Assembly: GCA_949130495.1 (NCBI GenBank) | Contig: OX422207.1 | Location: 786,398,384 to 786,462,383 of the forward strand | Direction of reading: 5' to 3' | DNA length: 64,000 nt | Origin: Sambucus nigra | Taxonomy: Eukaryota; Streptophyta; Magnoliopsida; Dipsacales; Adoxaceae | Part shown: one piece after another, positions 58,102-64,000 of the stretch | How positions within the stretch are numbered: the stretch's first letter is position 1 | Layout of the letters: the number at the start of each line of letters is the position of its first letter | The notes under the pieces: model-generated | Databases searched by the model: none | What the model saw: only the letters and a program-made list of their open reading frames with translations | Told to the model about the DNA's origin: nothing | Made by a program: the position numbers and the translations under genes

Positions 58102-59562
58102 TGATACGACGCAAATATTGCGTATTTCACCCGTTAACCTACGCGTTATTAGCCCCCTCGGGTATCTTAATCCCTATACTTATGCTCGTTAACCAGACAA
58201 CCTCGGATTTCTATGTTAACATGTTTTGCAGGGGTTAATTGAGCTTTTGTAGGTATTTAGGTACTAAGTATGAAGTTCGGACGCGTTCCGCTCGATTCCC
58301 GTACACAATCGCACGTTCAAGGGCATTTTAGTCATTTTACAGATTGGGCACCTGGCCCAACATCTTCATGGAAGTTTTAGCCCTCCTCGCAAGCTTCGCG
58401 TGGCCACAAACGGTGCGCGATTCCGATTCAGAACGAAGAAGTTACGGCGATTTTAGCGGAGGAGAAATGCAAGCCAAAACAGGGGAAAATGCAGTCTGCC
58501 CCTGCTTGATCGATCGATCGACCAAAGTGGTAGATCGATCGACCCTTCCCATTTTTTCCCCGTCTTATATGATCGATCGATCGACCAAAATGGTAGATCG
58601 ATCGACCCCCTGTTTTTTTTTGGCAGATATTTTGCATTTTCTTTTCTTTCTTCTTTTCTTTTATTCCCACTTACTATATAAAGGTTTTTTGTTGTAATAA
58701 ACAGGAGAGAACATTTTTAGCTTAGTTTGTAGTTAAGGTTTGGGTTTTTGATTGGTTTTTCTTCTTCCCCTCTTGGATTGACACACTAATTGGTTGTAAG
58801 ATTAACTATTCATCTTCCCTCTCCATTAATATAGTTGTATTCCATTCTTTCCTTGCTTTCTAGATAGATTTACATGCTTTCTAATTAGGTTTATTGTGTT
58901 TATTTATTGCTTTTCTAGTTTAATTTAGTTAATTCATTATGTACCCTTAGATAAATAGGGTCGGGATTGTTTTCCGCCATTTTCGGGCCCCGAGCTCCGA
59001 AAACTAGGTTTTGTGTAAAATTGCGTTTAATTGAAACCTCGCGTATTAAAGTCGGATTATTATGCGTTTAACTTTCTTTGTCATGCAACGTTAGTGTTTA
59101 TAGCGATTATCCGAATTTAACCCGCGTGTGATCATTTTTCAGTTAAATGTTTTATCTCGCAACTTTGGGTTAAATTCCTTCTTGCGTGATGTTTATGCTT
59201 AATTGAAAATGCTCGATTAAATGCTTTGGAGCCTTAATTCTAATTAGTAGTTGTTTCAGCCCGTGAATGTGCGTATGCGATCCCGATCCTCGCTTTACTT
59301 TAATTTAGCTTTAACTTCTCTTTTCTTTTGTTACCACAACCACCCTATCACCTTTTCTTATTTCTTTTACACCATTTTTATTCCTGAAGTTATAAAACAA
59401 TTAAAGTCTAAAATTCAATCACTCCCTGTGGATTTTCGATACCCGACTTACCGCTTTACTTGCTTGTCAAGTGTAGTTGTAGTTTAGGTTCTTTTGCATG
59501 TCGAGCGGGAGCCGAAATCAACGATAGTGTCCCTACACGAACACTCGGTTTCCCTCGCGTCA
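58102..59562 (+). repeat. 3' LTR of the Athila-like element
   Basis: Same length as the 5' LTR and nearly identical; differences noted near 58203, 58407, 58463, 58557, 58713 and 58736. Followed by the duplication TAAAT. Confidence 0.93.
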
Positions 59563-60033
59563 TAAATGCATTTTATGTTCTTTGAAAGCTTAATGACCCA
59601 TACTCTGTGAAAAGTTTTAATTTGTTAATGTCTTTTTTTTTAAAAATCTTTTAGACTTCTAGATGAATTAAAAGATAATAACACTATTTTCATCATCAAG
59701 GAACTACAAATTTTAAACATAATTAATTACATTCATACTTACAACAAAATTATTTCTAACAACCACACGTTGATTTTGCCAATATATATAAATAATCTCA
59801 ATTTTAAAATCCTGATATTGTGTACTGTCCCTCTTATATAGGTATGATATTGAGTCTCTGCTTAGATATAAACGTGTCCATGTCTTATTAACACACAGTG
59901 AATTTCGAGGTTTACGGTATGGAAGGCAAGGTGAAAAAAATGAAGGAAAATGATGAAGATATTGGGATGCTTGAAAAGTTAAAATAATTAATTATGTAAT
60001 GAAAATGAATTTTTATTTATACTTGGTAACTTA
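59563..60033. other. AT-rich intergenic DNA
   Basis: No ORF or repeat recognised. It ends in TTA (60031-60033), the left target duplication of the MITE. Confidence 0.4.
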
Positions 60034-60489
60034 GAGCATCCACAATGAGGGGAGAAGAAAATAAGAAATTTGGTAACTTTACAGAATTTGACGCTTGTAA
60101 TGGTGGGTGAAAATGAACAAATTCTGTAGAAGAATTTGTAAGCGTTCTCCAAGTTTAGAGAATGGTTACAAATTCTGCAAGGGTTCGTACGAACTTCATT
60201 TGTTCGTAGCAATTGATACGAACAAATGAAGTTCGTAAGAAATATAAATAATCATTTTTATCATATAGTTGGGTTCTTACGAACAACAAAAGTCCGTTAG
60301 AATTCCTACGAACTTCTGTTGTTCGTAAGAAGTTTTAATTTTGTTTCCTACAAACTTTTATTGTTTGTAAGAATGGTTTTGCAAATTCTTAGTCTTTCAC
60401 CACTGTGAGAACAACTGACTATGAAAGGGCAAACCCACTTTTTAGTTTGTAAACTACCTTTCGTGAGTCTCCCCCGTCTGTGGATGCTC
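60034..60489. mobile_element. Harbinger-like MITE, 456 bp
   Basis: Terminal inverted repeats GAGCATCCACA and TGTGGATGCTC, flanked by TTA at 60031-60033 and 60490-60492. The 3 bp TTA duplication is the rule for PIF/Harbinger elements. The interior contains two strong hairpins built on CGAACTTC and TTGTTCGTA words (60188-60237, 60274-60331). It lies about 210 bases upstream of the AP-2 sigma start codon. Confidence 0.85.
60188..60237. repeat. Perfect 21 bp hairpin in the MITE
   Basis: The arms 60188-60208 and 60217-60237 are exact reverse complements, with the loop GCAATTGA. A second hairpin (60274-60297 with 60308-60331) has 22 of 24 pairs. The folded RNA could be a small-RNA precursor; no expression evidence is available. 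Confidence 0.85.
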
Positions 60490-60700
60490 TTAAGCGGGTT
60501 GTATGTTGGTCAAAATTTCATTCAAGGGTATTAAAGACATTTCATCTTTTTTTTTTTTAAACTAAAACTGAAAATATGGTGGAATTAAGGGGGCTTGTGT
60601 AAATTAGCCTTTGACCCGAGTTGTAAATTCCGAGCTCTGAACTGAACAACAACATTTGATCATTGTTGTTGCCATCTTCAACAGCTTTAACATCGCGAAA
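60490..60700 (+). promoter_or_regulatory. Upstream and 5' leader region of the AP-2 sigma gene
   Basis: Lies between the MITE and the ATG. A poly-T run (60548-60558) is followed by the likely leader (TTGTTGTTGCCATCTTCAAC). No clear TATA box was identified. Confidence 0.4.
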
Positions 60701-61014
60701 ATGGTAATAACATTTGTGGATTTATAAAATTTGAGATATAATATAAGCCATTTTGAACATCCTTGTTTGCTATGTTAAAATGGCAGATCCGGTTCATATT
60801 GCTTCAAAACAGGCAAGGGAAGACCCGTCTCGCCAAATATTACGTTCCCTTTGAGGAATCCGAGAAGCACAAGGTCGAATATGAGGTAATTAACATTTTT
60901 TTTTAAATATCTCTTAATATTGTTTTGCTTTGAAAGTGATTTTTTTTTTTTTTTTGGTTTTAGGTTCATCGGTTGGTCGTGAATAGAGATCCCAAGTTCA
61001 CAAACTTTGTTGAG
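60701..61014 (+). CDS. AP-2 adaptor complex sigma subunit, 5' part (exons 1-3)
   Basis: Sigma (AP17) is the small chain of the AP-2 clathrin adaptor, which binds cargo at the plasma membrane in endocytosis. Exon 1 ends with the ATG itself (60701-60703). A GT-AG intron (60704-60786, 83 bp) leads to exon 2 (60787-60885), [19 protein letters not shown] then [15 protein letters not shown] second intron (60886-60963) leads to exon 3 (60964-61014), [17 protein letters not shown], then a GT donor at 61015. All joints are in frame and no stop occurs. These 51 residues match sigma-2, not the AP-1 form (which has a different LLxSRQGK start). The remaining ~90 residues, beginning FRTHK in the family, are not found by 64000, so intron 3 is very long or the gene is broken. 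Confidence 0.85.
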
Positions 61015-61689
61015 GTGGGTGGGTTCAAACTTTGTTTTTCTTTGAGCTTCAACACTCTACAGCTGTGTGTTTATGTAGACCATCTTTAATAGAGAATAAT
61101 TTAGATATTTGATTTACATAAACTTTGACCAGTTGGAATGAAAAGCCTAATGGTTTTGTATGAGGCTTTATGGGTTTGTAATTGTAGTACATTACAACAC
61201 GAGATGTAATCCCGACTATGTGGTGTCAGCGATATATATCTAAAATCCATAATCTCCTGTCATCTATTTCTAAAGCCATAGTTTGTGACATGGAACAACC
61301 GCAACACTGTTAGTCTGTCTTGGATTCTATCTTAGATTGAATAAACATAGTGCCTCCCACACTATAATATGTGATAAACCTCAATATACTTTGAACCACA
61401 AAGACCAGTTTTATAATTTTTAAAGATTTAATGAAATGGACGCTTAAGGTGTTGATTCATCTCCTCCATTGCTTTCTTTATTGGATTAAGTGTGTATTAT
61501 TTTAATATATATTTTTTTACTTGTATAAGGTATAAGTTTGTAATTACATCATTCTTACTATCAATATAATTTGACGTTTATTCATTCTTTTGATGTCTTG
61601 TGAGGCTTCTACCTTGTAAATTCAAGGGTTTAGGGTTTGATCCCTTTATTTCATCATAGCCTTGATTTCGCTTAGCTTGATATCGAAAA
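61015..61689 (+). other. Presumed intron 3 of the AP-2 sigma gene
   Basis: Follows the donor GAG/GTGGGT. AT-rich, no ORF. Somewhere before 61700 it passes into chromovirus sequence, but I could not find an LTR or primer site marking the junction. Confidence 0.4.
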
Positions 61690-62660
61690 ACGAAACTGGA
61701 AGCAACCATTATGACGACACAAATTGAGGAGTGCATGCTCTTTGGGCAGTTGTGCAAGTTCAAGAATGGCGAGTGGAAGAAATGCATCAGACTGTCCAAC
61801 CTGTGGATCCGATTATGCAAGAAATGTGCATCAAAATCCAGACAGGGTTCAGACTCGTGATGGTGCTCATGGGTAAACGTGGTGCAGATTCACACTTAGA
61901 CAAGTTTGAAGAAGATATTTTGAACGATCACTATAGGAGGGATCGTCGCGCTTATAAGATATATGATGAAAATTGATATTCCGCATTTCAATGGACATCT
62001 TTATTTTTAGGATTTTATTGATTGAATCAGTACGGTGAAAGTTTCTTTGATATCATGAATATCTCTGAAGATAGGTAAGTGAAATTAGTCACCTACAAAC
62101 TAAAGGAGGCGGGTTAGCTTGGTGAGAGAGAGCAAATACAGTGCAATAAAAAGCGCCAAGGGAAACAATCTGTTTAACATGGGTGAAGAAAAAACACTTA
62201 TGCAAACAAGATTCTTACCTCCAGACTATGAACAAATGTTGTATCAACAATATTTGAATTGTCGGCAGGGAAAGCGATAAATCATCGATTATACGGAGGA
62301 GTTTTACAGATTAAATGTACGGAATAATTTGACTAAATGCACGGAATAATTTGACTGAGGCAGAGAGTCAACAAATCTCTAAATACATAGAAGGACTGCG
62401 ATTGAAAATTCATGATTTGATTAGCCTCCGCTCCATGCAGAGTATATAAAAAATAATGATTATTGCAATTAAGTTGGAGGCTCAGTTGACGAGATCGACA
62501 AAGTAGATGCCCACCAGCACTAAAGCATCATATACAGGACCAACAATAGACAAATGAAAGTTTATATCACCATTTTCAATCTCGAGCCAATGTTCATGAT
62601 TCAGGAGCGGGTTCCAGCCATAACCAGGGTGATCAACAAAATCCTCAGACGCAGTAGAAC
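61690..62660 (+). pseudogene. Chromovirus (Ty3/gypsy) gag remnant
   Basis: Frames with stops spell FNGHLYF, DFID, KLVTYKLKEAG, ALMQTRFLPPDYEQMLYQQY-like text (exact bases give TRFLPPDYEQMLYQQYLN) and YTEEFYRLNVRNNLTEAESQ-type text. This is the order of a chromovirus gag (…LPDYY…LYQQL..L.QG…VEEYTEEF). A short local duplication occurs near 62320-62350 (CTAAATGCACGGAATAATTTGA). No LTR identified. Plus strand, same as the AP-2 sigma gene. Confidence 0.65.
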
Positions 62661-63161
62661 TAGAGGTGTGCAGAATAACCGACCAAACCGACAAAACCGA
62701 ACCGAACCGTAAAATTTCGGGCCGGGTTTTTTTAAGGGTCGGGTCAATTCGGTTTGATCATGTGTAAAACCGAAGGGGTCGGTTCGGTTTTCGGTTTTGG
62801 CATAAAAAAATCGATTTTGAACCGAACCGAATTAATTTTTATATTTTTTAATTTTATATTTCATATTATATTTATATTAATGTTGGCATATTATATTATA
62901 TTTTTTAATTTTATATTTATATTAGGTATTTAAAAAAATATTTTTTATTAAAATAAATGAAAAAACCGAACCGGCCCTGTATAAAACCGGCCATGTCAAA
63001 AATCGATGGGAAAACCGAACCGGCCCTGTCAAAAACCGACCCTGTTCGGTTTTTCAACCAGTTTCGGTTCGGTTCGGTCCTTCAACTCCAAAAACCGACA
63101 AGGTCGGTTCGGCTAAAAATACCCGGCCAAAACCGAACCGATCGAACCGTGCACACCCCTA
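62661..63161. mobile_element. hAT-like MITE, 501 bp
   Basis: Ends TAGAGGTGTGCA and TGCACACCCCTA, flanked by the 8 bp duplications AGTAGAAC (62653-62660) and AGTATAAC (63162-63169), one mismatch. The 8 bp duplication is the hAT rule. The interior is packed with ACCGAACCGAACCG and its complement, pairing across the element. Any ORF inside is a repeat artefact. Confidence 0.88.
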
Positions 63162-64000
63162 AGTATAACCGACCTAACTTTGGCCAGTACGTTTATCCTG
63201 GAACAATTAAAAGTTGTCGCTGTCAATAAGCAAGGCACAAGTCTAAGAGTGTCCTATAAGGTCACGAATAAACATGGTTTAGAATGTGGAAGGGGAAGAC
63301 GAGGCAAAGATCGCAGAGTCTGGTGACACGGAATGTGTGGCTTGTGTGGTGTAGAGATTATAACTGGTCCAAGGAAGAAAGTTGATTATCAACGACACAA
63401 CATATGTGAAACTCGTTGCACGATTAACAAGAACGTAATAGTGGATAATGGAAGCAGCGAGAATATTATGTTGAAAGCACTGGTTAACGCCAACAGTTGT
63501 AGACTTAGAAATATCCATCGCCGTATAGAATCCCCTGGATTAAAAAAGAAATGATCATAAGTGCGTGTATCAGAGGTATGCCAAGCTCCTTTCTTAATTT
63601 GTAATTACTATAAAGATGAGATCATCTGCGATGTCGTAGACATGGATGCTTATTATGTATTACTTGGGAGGCCGTGGCAATATGATGTAGACGCCACCCA
63701 TAAGAATAAAGATAACACGTACAAATTTTTGTCCTTGTTTGAACCGATGGAAGAGAAACTGTACCCAATGGTTTTGAAGTGGAGCGACAGACTTCCTAAC
63801 GTTGGAGGGGCAAGAGTTCTGGGGAGTTGATAAAGGAAGAGAGAGGGAATAACACTAGTTTTGAAGGGAGAGATCGCAGAAGTTGCACCAATTCCTGAGA
63901 TTCTGCAACCAATTATGGCAGAATTTTAGGATCTGATACTTGCAAAGTTACCAGACCACTTGCCACCAATGCGTGACATGCAACACCATATTGATTTGGT
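63162..64000 (+). pseudogene. Chromovirus protease and start of reverse transcriptase
   Basis: After a worn knuckle region (about 63200), the protease reads TRCTINKNVIVDNGSSENIM (63411-63470; active-site DNGSS form) and continues KALVNA, EVCQAPFLICNYYKDEIICD and VVDMDAYYVLLGRPWQYD (63639-63690), typical of chromoviruses. At 63880-64000 PEILQPIMAEF, a stop, then LAKLPDHLPPMRDMQHHIDL is the start of RT. The element runs off the right edge of the window. Confidence 0.82.

Larger units (their letters stand above)
53420..59562 (+). mobile_element. Young non-autonomous Athila-like LTR retrotransposon
   Basis: Two 1461 bp LTRs (53420-54880, 58102-59562) begin TGATACGACGCAAAT and end CCTCGCGTCA, flanked by TAAAT at 53415-53419 and 59563-59567. 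The primer-binding site is the tRNA-Asp type used by Athila. The 3.2 kb interior holds only one ORF (no gag zinc knuckle, protease, RT, RNase H or integrase), a 2 kb noncoding tract and a polypurine tract GTTAGGGGG. I count about 6 LTR differences (99.6% identity), so insertion was recent. Movement would need proteins from an autonomous partner, probably Athila-like; that partner is inferred. Confidence 0.93.

Overview
This is nuclear DNA from a repeat-rich flowering plant, probably a eudicot. The evidence is a plant-type AP-2 sigma gene fragment with short GT-AG introns, plant-only LTR-retrotransposon lineages (Tat, SIRE-like copia, chromovirus, Athila-like) and plant MITEs. I cannot name the species. 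Nearly the whole window is nested transposable elements. The only host gene I can support is the 5' part of the AP-2 sigma gene near 60.7-61.0 kb.

Layout. 1-9020: 5' part of an Ogre/Tat-like element on the minus strand. It has a ~3.2 kb LTR with three tandem-repeat arrays (5864-9020), a primer-binding site, and a frame-shifted acidic/proline-repeat ORF (about 2950-5827). Further left is a ~118 bp tandem array split by a 2.0 kb solo LTR (274-2273, duplication CAGTT). 9560-14900: decayed Ty1/copia element on the plus strand. 15506-30800: complete Tat-lineage Ty3/gypsy element on the minus strand, bounded by GCTGG, with gag, protease, RT-RNase H, a second RNase H and integrase. Antisense spliced ORFs lie between pol and the 3' LTR. 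Two solo LTRs have landed in it (17857-19118 and 21748-25033). 31755-35645: deletion derivative made of two LTRs with about 158 bp between them, itself hit by a solo LTR (33807-35177). 35646 to about 45890: SIRE-like copia element, plus strand, cut by a truncated LTR (37159 to about 39235) and a 3.0 kb solo LTR (40595-43593). 45890-53124: noncoding retroelement sequence, one full chromovirus-type LTR and two LTR fragments. 53420-59562: young non-autonomous Athila-like element with almost identical 1461 bp LTRs, duplication TAAAT. 60034-60489: Harbinger-like MITE with perfect hairpins. 60701-61014: AP-2 sigma exons 1-3. 61690-64000: chromovirus gag-protease remnant containing an hAT-like MITE.

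Relative timing from nesting: the copia and Tat bodies are older, the solo LTRs came later, and the Athila-like element is the youngest datable one (about 6 differences over 1461 bp between its LTRs, counted by eye). Most coding regions carry stops and frameshifts. In the Tat element, integrase and the second RNase H have each lost a catalytic aspartate, so it is dead on its own. The most unusual signals are a spaced GATCGATCGACC module shared by two unrelated LTR families, family-specific short-word clusters at a similar place in several LTRs, a solo LTR inserted exactly at a splice acceptor of the antisense gene, and the array-packed Ogre-like LTR with its EEP/ETP-repeat ORF.
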